Shown: positions 18,571 through 26,650 of the stretch, in pieces
Layout of the letters: each line of letters opens with the position of its first letter
How positions within the stretch are numbered: the first letter of the stretch is position 1
Source: Chloroflexota bacterium
GTDB taxonomy: Bacteria; Chloroflexota; UBA11872; VXNJ01
Direction: 5' to 3'
DNA length: 48,955 nt
Assembly (NCBI GenBank): GCA_030744875.1
Contig: JASLPR010000088.1
Span: 1 to 48,955 of the forward strand
Program-made: the position numbers and the translations under genes
The notes under the pieces: model-generated
Told to the model about the DNA's origin: nothing
The model's input: only the letters and a program-made list of their open reading frames with translations
Databases searched by the model: none

Positions 18571-19684
18571 ATGGACAGCAAAGAAGCCCGCACCATTTCC
18601 CACCAGATCGTGGATCGCATCCGCGACCTCCGGGAGCGTCTTTGACCACTCCGGCAAGCAGGCGAAACTAGAAGGACTCGAGAAACAGACCACCGCCGAA
18701 GGCTTCTGGAACGACCAGCGCGCCGCCGGCGGCGTCATGAAGACGGTCCACCGCCTGCGCACCGAAATCGAAACTTGGGACGGGCTGGAGAGCGACGCCG
18801 CCGACCTGGCCGAGTTGTCCACCCTGCTCGACGACGATCGCTCTTTGCTGGACGAGGTGGAGGCGGGTATCAAAGATCTGGAAACGAACCTCCACGATCG
18901 TGAATTCGAGCTCGTGCTCAGTGGCGAGTACGACTCCTCCGACGCCCTGCTAACCATCCAGGCCGGGGCCGGCGGCACCGAGTCCCAGGACTGGGCCGAG
19001 ATGTTGCAGCGGATGTATCTCCGTTGGGCCGAGAAGCGCGGCTACAAGATCGAGATCCTCGATGTATCCCCCGGCGAGGAAGCCGGCATCAAGAGTGCCA
19101 CCATCCAGATCGCTGGGGTGCACGCCTACGGCTACGCCAGCGCGGAGGCCGGCGTCCACCGGCTGGTGCGCATCTCGCCGTTCGACTCCGGGGCGCGCCG
19201 CCACACTTCGTTCGCGCGGGTCGATGTGATCCCGGTACTCGACGACACCGAGGTCGAAATCGACATCGACCCGGCCGAAGTTCGCATCGACACCTTCCGC
19301 GCCGGTGGCCATGGCGGCCAGCACGTCAACAAGACCGACTCCGCCGTCCGCGTCACCCACCTGCCCACCGGGCTGGTTGCCACCTGCCGCAGCCAGCGCT
19401 CGCAGATCAAGAACCGCGAAGTCGCCTGGACAATCCTGCGCGCCCGGCTGCTTGAGGCCCGCCGCGCCGAGCAGGACGCCCGCCGCGACGAACTGCGCGG
19501 CGAGCACGTCAGCGCCGGCTTCGGCAACCAGATTCGCTCCTACGTGCTGCAGCCCTATCGCCAGGTCAAAGACCTGCGCACCGACCACGAAACCAGCGAC
19601 ACCGAAGGCGTCCTCGACGGCGACATCGATGGCTTCATGCAGGCCTACCTCCAGGCGCGCCTGGCCGACGCCCCGGCCGGCTAG
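18571..19684 (+). CDS. prfB: peptide chain release factor 2, expressed by programmed +1 frameshift
   Basis: RF2 reads UGA and UAA stop codons. The gene is in two frames. Frame A runs from ATG 18571 for 24 codons to CTT at 18640-18642, then an in-frame TGA (18643-18645). Skipping T18643 joins the second frame at GAC 18644, open to 19684. The joined protein is 370 aa, close to the 365 aa of E. coli RF2. The shift site has the classical features: CTTTGAC preceded, three nt before CTT, by an internal GGGAG. The anticodon-mimic SPF is at 202-204 and the catalytic GGQ at 248-250, in GHGGQHVNKTDSAVR. AAGGA upstream of the ATG is a good ribosome binding site. The shift makes expression self-limiting when RF2 is abundant. 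Confidence 0.95.
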
Positions 19685-19690
19685 GTGGCC

Positions 19691-21100
19691 ATGCTCCGCC
19701 CCGGCTGCCTGCTCGCCCTCCTGGCGCTCGGCCTGGCCCTGGCACTGGCTCCGGCGGCGCTGGCCGACACCGCCGAGCTCGAAGGTGCCGCCGGCGACAT
19801 CCAGGTCGATTTCGGACGCGAGATCCTCTTCACCCTCGAAGCCCCCTGGGACGGGCCCGACCCGGTCTCCGCCACGGTCTTCTATGGCCTCCCCGACGGC
19901 GCCCTGCGCACGTTCGCCCGGGCCGAAGACCTGGCCGTCGGAGCCGGCCTGACGGCCAGTTACGTCTGGGACATCCGCGACATGCTCGTGCCCGGGGCCG
20001 AGATCGAATACCACTGGCGGGTCACCGACGCCGCCGGCGAGCGGTTCACCAGCGCCCCGGCGGTGTTCGTCTACCAGGACTCCTCGCTGCCGTGGGAGAT
20101 CATCGCCAACGACGATGTTGAAGTCCGCTGGTACGCCGGCGGACAGGCCTTCGGCGAGCGTGTCATCGGGGTCACGGTCGACGCGCTCGCCCGGCTCGAA
20201 GACACCTTCCAGATGCGCCTCGAGCACCAGACCCGGATCATCATCTACGCCGACGGCGACCTCATGCGCGAGGCCCTCGGCGGCGGCACCAGCCAGTGGG
20301 TCGGAGGGCAGGCCATCGGGCCCTTCAACGTGATCGTCTTCCACGCTACCCCCACCACCAACGACCTGGACATGCTGCTGGCCCACGAACTCACCCACAT
20401 CGTCATCGACCAAGTCTCCGACAACCCGTTTTCGAGCCCGCCGTCGTGGATTCATGAGGGGCTGGCCACGATCAACGAAACCACCGGCGAGCTGCGTTTC
20501 GACTACCCGGGCATCGTCGACGACGCCCTCCGCCGGGATTCGCTGCTTTCCCTGCGCGGGCTCACCGGTTCCTTCCCGGCCAGTTCCGGCGGCGCCATCC
20601 TGGCCTATGCCGAGAGCAACTCGCTGGTGAACTACGTCATCGCCACCTACGGCGCCGGGTCCATCGGCCGGCTGCTCCGCGCCTACCGGGAGGGCGTCAC
20701 CGACGACGAGGCCGTCCAGGTGGCCATCGGTATCAGCTTGGACCGGCTCGAGCGCCAGTGGCTGGCCTGGCTGGGCGGTGAAGAGCTGCCCCCGGAAGAG
20801 GTCGACCAGGCCGATTCCGCGCCGGCGGCAACCCCGGCAAAGGCCGATCCAGAAGCCCCCGCCCCCGCCACCCCGGCGCCGGTCGCGGTGGTGGCGACTC
20901 CGGCCGCCGTCCCGGCCGAAGCCGCCGCTCCCACTCCAGCCGTCATTGCCGCTTCACCCCAACCCGCCCCCGCCGCTCCCGTGCCGGCCGCCGTCGATTC
21001 CGCAGGCGCCTTCCCTACCGGCCCGGTGCTGCTGGTCGTCGCCGGCGTCGTGCTTATCGGGGTCGCCTTCCGGGTCGCCCGTCCCCGCGGTTCCGCCTAG
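19691..21100 (+). CDS. membrane-anchored peptidase-MA-like zinc metallopeptidase
   Basis: A 469-aa exported protein. A signal peptide (about 1-23, LLALLALGLALALAPAALA) is followed by a β-rich N-terminal domain (about 25-130). A gluzincin-type active site then has HELTH (H232, E233, H236) and a downstream Glu in WIHEGLATINE (E256). A Pro/Ala-rich linker (about 375-435) leads to a C-terminal membrane helix (about 442-462) and a basic RPRG tail, so the catalytic domain is displayed outside the membrane. It begins 6 nt after the prfB stop; an in-frame GTG at 19685 is the alternative start. Such proteins are frequent in Chloroflexota. Substrate unknown; an envelope-protein or peptide target is an inference. 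Confidence 0.75.
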   Translation: MLRPGCLLALLALGLALALAPAALADTAELEGAAGDIQVDFGREILFTLEAPWDGPDPVSATVFYGLPDGALRTFARAEDLAVGAGLTASYVWDIRDMLVPGAEIEYHWRVTDAAGERFTSAPAVFVYQDSSLPWEIIANDDVEVRWYAGGQAFGERVIGVTVDALARLEDTFQMRLEHQTRIIIYADGDLMREALGGGTSQWVGGQAIGPFNVIVFHATPTTNDLDMLLAHELTHIVIDQVSDNPFSSPPSWIHEGLATINETTGELRFDYPGIVDDALRRDSLLSLRGLTGSFPASSGGAILAYAESNSLVNYVIATYGAGSIGRLLRAYREGVTDDEAVQVAIGISLDRLERQWLAWLGGEELPPEEVDQADSAPAATPAKADPEAPAPATPAPVAVVATPAAVPAEAAAPTPAVIAASPQPAPAAPVPAAVDSAGAFPTGPVLLVVAGVVLIGVAFRVARPRGSA

Positions 21101-21340
21101 CGCCGCGCCGTCACCGCTCTTGCCACGCAACCCGTCTCTCCCATACCTGACCGCTCGGGTCCAGGGGAGCGCGAAATCCCCCGCCCGGCGTGGTTCTCTT
21201 GCTAGAATTGACCTCGCAACCGCAAGTTGCCGCAATCTGGGAGGCGGTAGATTCGCGGCCCGGCCTGGAAGTACGGTCTATGAATTCTGTGCCCCGCCTG
21301 CCCGTGAGGTCCGCGACCACGGGACTTTCCCGCTAGCCTC
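21101..21340 (+). promoter_or_regulatory. ftsE upstream region with extended -10 and two leader hairpins
   Basis: TGCTAGAAT at 21200-21208 is a TGN extended -10 with TAGAAT, so transcription could start near 21215. Two inverted repeats follow in the presumed leader. GCAAC-CGCAA-GTTGC is at 21216-21230. A stronger hairpin is at 21301-21323: CCCGT, a 2-nt bulge, GGTC-CGC-GACC, then ACGGG. It ends 17 nt before the ftsE TTG. No obvious ribosome binding site is present, so the hairpin may affect initiation. Confidence 0.4.
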
Positions 21341-22021
21341 TTGATAATCGTTCAAGACGTAGTCAAGGCCTACGACGAAATCACCCCCGCCCTCGACCAT
21401 GTGTCGCTGCAGATCAACGACCGCGACTTCGTCTTCCTGGTCGGCTCCAGCGGCGCCGGCAAGACCACCCTGATCCGGCTCATCAACAAAGACGAAGAGC
21501 CCACCAGCGGCTCGATCTTCGTCGACGGCGTCAACATCACCCGTCTGAAGCGCGGCGAAGTCCCGTCCCTGCGCCGCAAGATCGGTGTCATCTTCCAGGA
21601 CTTCAAGCTCCTGCCCCACGCCACCGTCTCCGAGAACGTCGAATTCGCCCTCCGGGTTGTCGGCGAGCACGACGGCCGCGGCCACCAGCGGGTCGAAGAG
21701 GCCATCGAGACGGTGGGCCTGAGCGCGCAGGCGCGACGGCGTCCCTACCAGCTCTCTGGTGGCGAACAGCAGCGCGTGGCGATCGCCCGCTGCCTGGTCA
21801 CCGACCCGCCGATCGTCATCGCCGACGAGCCCACCGGCAACCTCGACCCCGACACCGGCTGGGAAACCATGAACCTGCTCGTGCGCATCAACGCCATGGG
21901 CACCACCGTACTCATCGCTACCCACAACCGTGAACTGGTCAACACCATGCGCCGGCGGGTCATCTCCCTGGAGGACGGCAAGGTCGTCCGCGACGAAGTC
22001 GGCGGTGGCTATAGTGGCTAG
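21341..22021 (+). CDS. ftsE: cell division ATP-binding protein FtsE
   Basis: ABC-type ATPase of the FtsEX complex, which transmits ATP hydrolysis across the membrane to activate murein hydrolases at division. The 226-aa protein has Walker A GSSGAGKT (35-42), signature LSGGEQQR (138-145), Walker B IVIADEPTGNLDP (D162, E163) and H-loop ATHNR. The start is a TTG that gives the standard FtsE N-terminus MIIVQDVVKAY. It overlaps ftsX by 8 nt and is followed, after ftsX, by a paralogue of nearly the same length. Confidence 0.93.
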   Translation: MIIVQDVVKAYDEITPALDHVSLQINDRDFVFLVGSSGAGKTTLIRLINKDEEPTSGSIFVDGVNITRLKRGEVPSLRRKIGVIFQDFKLLPHATVSENVEFALRVVGEHDGRGHQRVEEAIETVGLSAQARRRPYQLSGGEQQRVAIARCLVTDPPIVIADEPTGNLDPDTGWETMNLLVRINAMGTTVLIATHNRELVNTMRRRVISLEDGKVVRDEVGGGYSG

Positions 22022-22904
22022 GTTCCGCACCATCCGCTACATCATCGGGGCGGCGTTCGGCTCGATGTGGCGCAACCTGCTCACCACGTTCACGGCCATC
22101 ATCACGATCGCCATCATGCTGATCGTCTTCAGCACATTCCTGGCCGTCAATGACACCCTCGACCACATGATCGACGCGCTCGGCCGCCGCACCAACCTGG
22201 TCGCCTACGTGCAGGACGCCGCCCCGCCCAGCGAGATCACCGCGCTGGTGCAAAGCGTCTCCGCCCGGGCCGACGTGGCCGAAATTGTCTTCGTCTCCCG
22301 CGAGCAGGCCGCCGACGACTTCCGTAACACGCTCTCCGACCTGGCCGAGATTCTCGATGTCATCGAGACCAACCCCTTCCCGGCCAGCATCGAAGTGCGC
22401 ATGGCCGATCCCGAGGGGCTCCTGCCGCTCGCCGATGAGTTGCGCCTGCAACCCGCGCTAATCGACCAGGTGCTGGTGCGCGCCGACGTCGTCGGCCGGC
22501 TGTTGCGGGTCTCCAACCTGGCCCGCATCGGCGGCGGCATCCTCATCATCTCGCTCGGCGCGGTCACGCTCTTCGTCATCTTCAATACCATCCGCCTGGC
22601 GGTCTATTCGCGCCGCGAGGAGATCGAGATCATGAGGCTGATCGGCGCCACCGACTGGTTCGTGCGCGGCCCCTTCGTGGTCGAAGGCGCGGTCATCGGC
22701 TTCATCGGCGCCGGGCTCTCGGCCATCGCGGTGGTTGCCGGTTACGCCCGCGTCGGCCCCACCCTCGAATCGCTGGTTTCGTTCCTGCCCATCCAGACCC
22801 AGACCGGCTTCGTTACCAACCTCGCCCTCTTCACGATGCTGATGGGCGTGCTCATCGGCTCGGTCGGATCGTATTTCTCGGTCCGCCGCTACCTGGAGAA
22901 CTGA
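22014..22904 (+). CDS. ftsX: cell division permease-like protein FtsX
   Basis: Membrane partner of FtsE; 296 aa, typical length. A cytoplasmic lead (ARFRTIRYIIGAAFGSMWRN) precedes TM1 (about 20-43). An extracytoplasmic domain (about 45-170) is the site that engages EnvC/PcsB-type hydrolase regulators in other bacteria. Three C-terminal helices follow, with the YSRREEIEIMRLIGATDWFVRGPF segment conserved in FtsX. Start GTG 22014 overlaps the ftsE end by 8 nt and fits the family N-terminus. It is flanked on both sides by FtsE-like ATPase genes. Confidence 0.93.
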   Translation: MARFRTIRYIIGAAFGSMWRNLLTTFTAIITIAIMLIVFSTFLAVNDTLDHMIDALGRRTNLVAYVQDAAPPSEITALVQSVSARADVAEIVFVSREQAADDFRNTLSDLAEILDVIETNPFPASIEVRMADPEGLLPLADELRLQPALIDQVLVRADVVGRLLRVSNLARIGGGILIISLGAVTLFVIFNTIRLAVYSRREEIEIMRLIGATDWFVRGPFVVEGAVIGFIGAGLSAIAVVAGYARVGPTLESLVSFLPIQTQTGFVTNLALFTMLMGVLIGSVGSYFSVRRYLEN

Positions 22905-22916
22905 CCGGAACCCGTC

Positions 22917-23612
22917 ATGATCGTCCTGCAAGACGTTTCCAAGGCCTATCGCAAGGACCGCGTCGCCCTCCAGGACATCACGCTGTCCGTTTCCCGCGAA
23001 GAGTTCGTCTTCGTCACCGGGCCCAACGGGGCCGGCAAGTCAACCCTGCTGAAACTTCTCACCCTCCAGGAGCGTCCTACCGATGGTGTCATCGTCGTCG
23101 ATGGAATGGATACCGCGCTCGTGGACAATGGCAAGCTGGCGATTTACCGCCGCAAGATCGGCATCGTCTTCCAGGACACCCGGCTCTTTCCCGACCGCAG
23201 CGTGTTCCAGAACGTCTCGCTGCCGCTGCGCATATCCGGCGTCGCCGGCCGCAAGGTGCGCGAAATGACCGCGGCCGGCCTGCGGACGGTTGGGCTGGAA
23301 GACTTCGCCGACCGCCGTGCCGACGAGTTGTCCGGCGGCGAACTCCGCCGCGTTGCCATCGCCCGCGCCATCGTCGGCCGCCCCCAGTTGCTGCTCGCCG
23401 ACGAGCCCACCGACAGCCTCAGCCCCGAAGCCTCGAAGGAAGTCATGGCGCTGCTGCTGCAGATCAGCCGGTCCGGGGTCACCACCCTGGTCGCCACCCA
23501 CGACCGCGCCGCCGTCGACCTCCTGCGCCGCCGGGTTATCCGTCTCGAAGACGGTCGCGTGGCGGCCGACCGGCCTTCCAGTAAATTCGATGCCGTCCTT
23601 GAACCTGCCTAG
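22917..23612 (+). CDS. second FtsE-like ABC ATPase
   Basis: A 231-aa ABC ATPase that aligns with the FtsE at 21341 with almost no gaps. Walker A is GPNGAGKS (35-42), signature LSGGELRR (138-145), Walker B LLLADEPTDSLSP (D162, E163) and H-loop ATHDR. All catalytic motifs are intact, so it should hydrolyse ATP. It starts 12 nt after ftsX and overlaps the downstream M23 gene by 23 nt, placing it firmly in the same operon. It could pair with the same FtsX to make a mixed ATPase dimer, replace FtsE in some conditions, or serve another permease. It is diverged from FtsE (different signature and D-loop), so it is not a recent duplication. Confidence 0.88.
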   Translation: MIVLQDVSKAYRKDRVALQDITLSVSREEFVFVTGPNGAGKSTLLKLLTLQERPTDGVIVVDGMDTALVDNGKLAIYRRKIGIVFQDTRLFPDRSVFQNVSLPLRISGVAGRKVREMTAAGLRTVGLEDFADRRADELSGGELRRVAIARAIVGRPQLLLADEPTDSLSPEASKEVMALLLQISRSGVTTLVATHDRAAVDLLRRRVIRLEDGRVAADRPSSKFDAVLEPA

Positions 23613-24828
23613 AATCTCCCGCCTCGCGGTGGCCCTGGTCCTTGTGGCCGGCTTCGCGCTGGGCGGCCACGCCATCCTGGCCGACGAATTCGACGAGCAG
23701 ATCGACGAGAACCAGGGCGAACTGGAAAAGATCGACGCGCAGACCCAGGAGGCGCGCGCCTTTCTGGCCGCCACCCAGGCCCGCCGCTCGGCCCTGCAGA
23801 GCCGCCTGCGCGTCGCCGATGAGGCCCGCTACCGCGAGATCGGCAAGCTGCAGAGCCTGCAGATCGAACTCGACACCGCCGAGCTGGAAATCCTTTCCAC
23901 CGAGCGCCAGGTGCTGGCGCTGACCGCCGACTTCGAAGCCGAAAAGGCCGTCATCGGCGGCAAGTTGCGGGCGCTCTACAAGGCCAACCGCGGCCTCAGT
24001 TCGCTCGAAGTGCTGCTCTCCTCCGGGTCTTTTACCGAGGGTCTCGACAAGATGAGCTCGCTCGAGGCCGTGGTCCAGCAGGACTTCGCCGACATCCGCG
24101 ACCTGCTTGACCGGCGCGAAGAAATCCGCCTCCGCAGCATCGTCCTGGCCGCGCAGCGCGCCGAGGTCGTCGGGCTCAAGGCCGAGCGGGAGGTGGTGCA
24201 GGTCGAGCTCGATCGCCGCACCGAGGAGCACCAGGCGCTCTTGGACGCCGTCGCCGAGCAGGAGGGCCAGGCCGAGGCCGATATCGAAGCGTTCGAGGCT
24301 GAGGCGGCGGCCATCAACTCCCGCATCGACCGCCTGCGCGCCGAGCGCGCCGCCGAAATCGCCGAGTTGGAACGCCAGCGCCGTATCGAAGAGGCCCGCG
24401 CCGCCGCCGCCGCCGCCACCGGCGGCGGCGGTTGGATCTGGCCGTTGTTCGGCATCATCACCACCGAGTACGGCGGTTGCACGTTCGGCCAGTGCCCGCA
24501 CGTCGGCATGGACATCGCGGCGCCGCTCGGCACCCCGATCCTGGCCGCCACCTCCGGCGTAATCCTCTACGCCGACTACGCCGTACCCGGCGACCGGCGC
24601 GCCTCCTACGGCATGATCGTCATCATCGCCCACAACGCCACCGAAGAGACCGTCTACGCCCACCTCGCCGACATCACCCTGCCACCGCCGGTGGTTGCCG
24701 GCCAGCTGGTCAATGTCGGCCAGGTAATCGGCTACGTCGGGCTTACCGGCTGGACCACCGGCCCGCACCTGCACTTTGAATACCGGCTCAACGGCGTCCA
24801 ACTGAATCCCCGCCTGGTCATCGGCTAG
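23590..24828 (+). CDS. EnvC/PcsB-like coiled-coil M23 peptidase
   Basis: A 412-aa exported protein. A signal peptide ends near GGHAILA (about residue 28). A long coiled coil, rich in Glu, Ala, Arg and Gln, spans about 30-275, with KLRALYKANRGLSSLEVLLSSGSF in the middle; that segment is typical of PcsB/EnvC proteins. The C-terminal M23 domain has H304 and D308 in HVGMD, and H393 and H395 in HLHFE, so zinc ligands are intact. In other bacteria the coiled coil of such proteins docks on the outer FtsX loop. Its position directly after ftsE-ftsX-ftsE2 supports that role. Start ATG 23590 lies within the end of the upstream ATPase gene. Confidence 0.88.
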   Translation: MPSLNLPRISRLAVALVLVAGFALGGHAILADEFDEQIDENQGELEKIDAQTQEARAFLAATQARRSALQSRLRVADEARYREIGKLQSLQIELDTAELEILSTERQVLALTADFEAEKAVIGGKLRALYKANRGLSSLEVLLSSGSFTEGLDKMSSLEAVVQQDFADIRDLLDRREEIRLRSIVLAAQRAEVVGLKAEREVVQVELDRRTEEHQALLDAVAEQEGQAEADIEAFEAEAAAINSRIDRLRAERAAEIAELERQRRIEEARAAAAAATGGGGWIWPLFGIITTEYGGCTFGQCPHVGMDIAAPLGTPILAATSGVILYADYAVPGDRRASYGMIVIIAHNATEETVYAHLADITLPPPVVAGQLVNVGQVIGYVGLTGWTTGPHLHFEYRLNGVQLNPRLVIG

Positions 24829-24829
24829 C

Positions 24830-24844
24830 GGCCGGTTCCCGGCC
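24830..24844 (+). terminator. GC-rich stem-loop after M23 gene
   Basis: GGCCGG-TTC-CCGGCC is a perfect 6-bp stem with a 3-nt loop, starting 2 nt after the stop codon. A short TGTTCG follows rather than a T-run, so it may pause polymerase or protect the mRNA end rather than terminate strongly. Confidence 0.4.
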
Positions 24845-24903
24845 TGTTCGCGCCGCCGGTGCCAGGTTGAGCCTGTAACTCCGCCCTTCTCGCGCGCCGC
24901 CTG

Positions 24904-24912
24904 TGCTAGCTT
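24904..24912 (+). promoter_or_regulatory. extended -10 element before S41 protease gene
   Basis: TGCTAGCTT: a TG, one base, then TAGCTT, the same hexamer as the rho promoter. It lies 75 bp before the ATG at 24988. No clear -35 is seen. Confidence 0.4.
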
Positions 24913-24987
24913 GAACAGGTACCCCCGCCGCTGGCGCGGGCCCAACCAAGAACCCCCGGCCCTACCTCATTTCGAAGGGCAGCCCCC

Positions 24988-26217
24988 ATGAAACTGCGCC
25001 TCATCCTCACTGTCGTCGGCGCGATTGCCATCGCCGGTATCTTCCTGGCGGGCTACGCCACGGCCGGGTTCTCCGGTGGCGGTCTGCCCGGCGGTACCAG
25101 CGGCCCTTCCGACGAGTTGCTCGACGAGGTCAGCGCCGACTTCGACATCTTCTGGGAGGTGTGGGATCGGCTTCAAACCAACTACTACGAAGGTCCTCGC
25201 GATGTCCATGAACTGGTCCGCGGCGCCAGCCACGGCATGATCGCCGCCGTCGGCGACCCCAACACCGTCTTCGTCGATCCCGAGCCGGCCCAGCTCGACC
25301 GTGAGCGCCTGGAGGGCAAGTTTGAGGGCATCGGCGCTACTGTCGAACTGGACGACGTAGGCCACCTGCGCATCATCCGCCCGCTCCCCGGCAGCCCCGC
25401 CGAGGAGGCCGGCATCGAGGCCGGCGATGTCGTCATCAGCGTCGACGGCCTGGCGACGCGCGGCCGCGAACTCATCGACATCATCCAGCAGGTGCGCGGC
25501 GAACGCGGCACCGAGGTCGTGCTGACCATCCGGCGCGCCGGCGTCGCCGAGGCCTTCGACATCACTGTCGTCCGCGACGAGATCGTCATCCCGTCGGTCG
25601 TCTCCGCCATCGTCGAGGGCTACGGCTACGTTCGGCTGACTACCTTCGGCGCGCAGACCGCCGACGACCTCCGCGATGTCCTCGAGGACTTCCGCGAAGA
25701 CGGCATCCTCGGCATCATCCTCGACCTGCGCAACAACCCCGGCGGCTTCCTCGACGCCGCGATCGATGTCTCCAGCGAGTTCGTCCCGCGCAACAGCGTC
25801 ATCGTCCGCGAGAACACCCGCGACGAGGGCCAGCAGGTCTTCCGTTCCTCGCGCTCGCCCACGGCGGCCGATCTGCCGATGGTCGTTCTCATCAACGGCG
25901 GCAGCGCCAGCGCGTCCGAGATCGTCGCCGGCGCCATCCGCGACCACGATCGCGGCGTGCTAATCGGCGAGACCACCTTCGGCAAGGGCTCGGTCCAGAT
26001 TCCCTTCTCGCTCTCCGACGAGTCGGTCGTCCGGATCACCGTCGCCATCTGGCTCACTCCCGACAGCCAGCACCTTGACGGCCAGGGCATCGAGCCCGAC
26101 TTCCCGCTGGTGTTCAACGGCGGCGAATTGGGCACACTCGACGACAATTACGTCCGCGCCGCCATCGGCGTTCTGGAGGGCGGCGACTGCTGCGAGACCT
26201 ATATCGATGCCGCTTAA
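24988..26217 (+). CDS. S41 family C-terminal processing peptidase
   Basis: A 409-aa exported or membrane-anchored serine protease. An N-terminal hydrophobic segment (about 4-28) is probably a signal anchor. A PDZ domain (about 112-200) has FEGIGATVEL and SPAEEAGIEAGDVV. The S41 core has YVRLTTFG, ILDLRNNPGG, the catalytic Ser308 in GSASASE, and Lys333 in FGKGS, 25 residues later as in plant D1 protease. CtpA/CtpB-type enzymes degrade or trim envelope proteins, including murein hydrolases and their regulators. Its place after the FtsEX-M23 genes suggests it controls that system, though it has its own promoter-like element. Confidence 0.92.
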   Translation: MKLRLILTVVGAIAIAGIFLAGYATAGFSGGGLPGGTSGPSDELLDEVSADFDIFWEVWDRLQTNYYEGPRDVHELVRGASHGMIAAVGDPNTVFVDPEPAQLDRERLEGKFEGIGATVELDDVGHLRIIRPLPGSPAEEAGIEAGDVVISVDGLATRGRELIDIIQQVRGERGTEVVLTIRRAGVAEAFDITVVRDEIVIPSVVSAIVEGYGYVRLTTFGAQTADDLRDVLEDFREDGILGIILDLRNNPGGFLDAAIDVSSEFVPRNSVIVRENTRDEGQQVFRSSRSPTAADLPMVVLINGGSASASEIVAGAIRDHDRGVLIGETTFGKGSVQIPFSLSDESVVRITVAIWLTPDSQHLDGQGIEPDFPLVFNGGELGTLDDNYVRAAIGVLEGGDCCETYIDAA

Positions 26218-26250
26218 CCCCGACAAAACCCCCTACCCCCGGACCGGCAC

Positions 26251-26595
26251 ATGAGCCACGACGCCGTATTCCAGGAACCCGACATCGCCGAGGCCCTGGG
26301 CATTCTTGAGCCGGTCGTCGCCGAACTGGTCGAGGACCTCCCGGCCTGCCGATTCTCGACCCGGCGCTTCATCGAGATCCTGCTGGGCAACGAGGAGTAC
26401 AACGAGGCCTACGAAGCCGCCCTGCGCACATTTGAATTCGACCGCGAAAACGGACTCAAGATCCTCCACGGGCAGGTGATCGCCACCGCCCTGCGGCACC
26501 AGCAGACCCTGGCCTTCGTCGGGTTCGTGCACGGCGAGCCCGACCACGTCGATCCTTACTGCCACAGCGCCTGGTGGCGCAAGGAGCGCGATTGA
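26251..26595 (+). CDS. hypothetical protein, 114 aa
   Basis: A soluble, acidic protein with coding-type third positions. It starts MSHDAVFQEPDIAEAL and contains STRRFIEILLGNEEYNEAYEA, a helix-rich stretch. It ends with a His/Cys/Trp-rich tail, HGEPDHVDPYCHSAWW. The N-terminal half could be a small helical bundle or winged-helix fold; the tail could bind metal. I recognise no family. It lies 33 nt after the S41 gene and 55 nt before a glycosyltransferase, without an evident ribosome binding site. Confidence 0.6.
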   Translation: MSHDAVFQEPDIAEALGILEPVVAELVEDLPACRFSTRRFIEILLGNEEYNEAYEAALRTFEFDRENGLKILHGQVIATALRHQQTLAFVGFVHGEPDHVDPYCHSAWWRKERD

Positions 26596-26633
26596 TCCGC
26601 CCGCCGGCTCCTTCCGCCTCCGCACCCGCGCCC

Positions 26634-26648
26634 GGGCTCCGGTAGCCC
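26634..26648 (+). repeat. small stem-loop immediately before a glycosyltransferase start
   Basis: GGGCT-CCGGT-AGCCC: a 5-bp stem with a 5-nt loop ending 2 nt before the ATG at 26651. It takes the place where a ribosome binding site would be. Confidence 0.25.
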
Positions 26649-26650
26649 CC

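Noticed and set aside
21153-21172. CGCTC...GAGCG repeat after the metallopeptidase gene as a terminator.
   Set aside because: Five pairs with a 10-nt loop and no T-run; expected by chance in such DNA.
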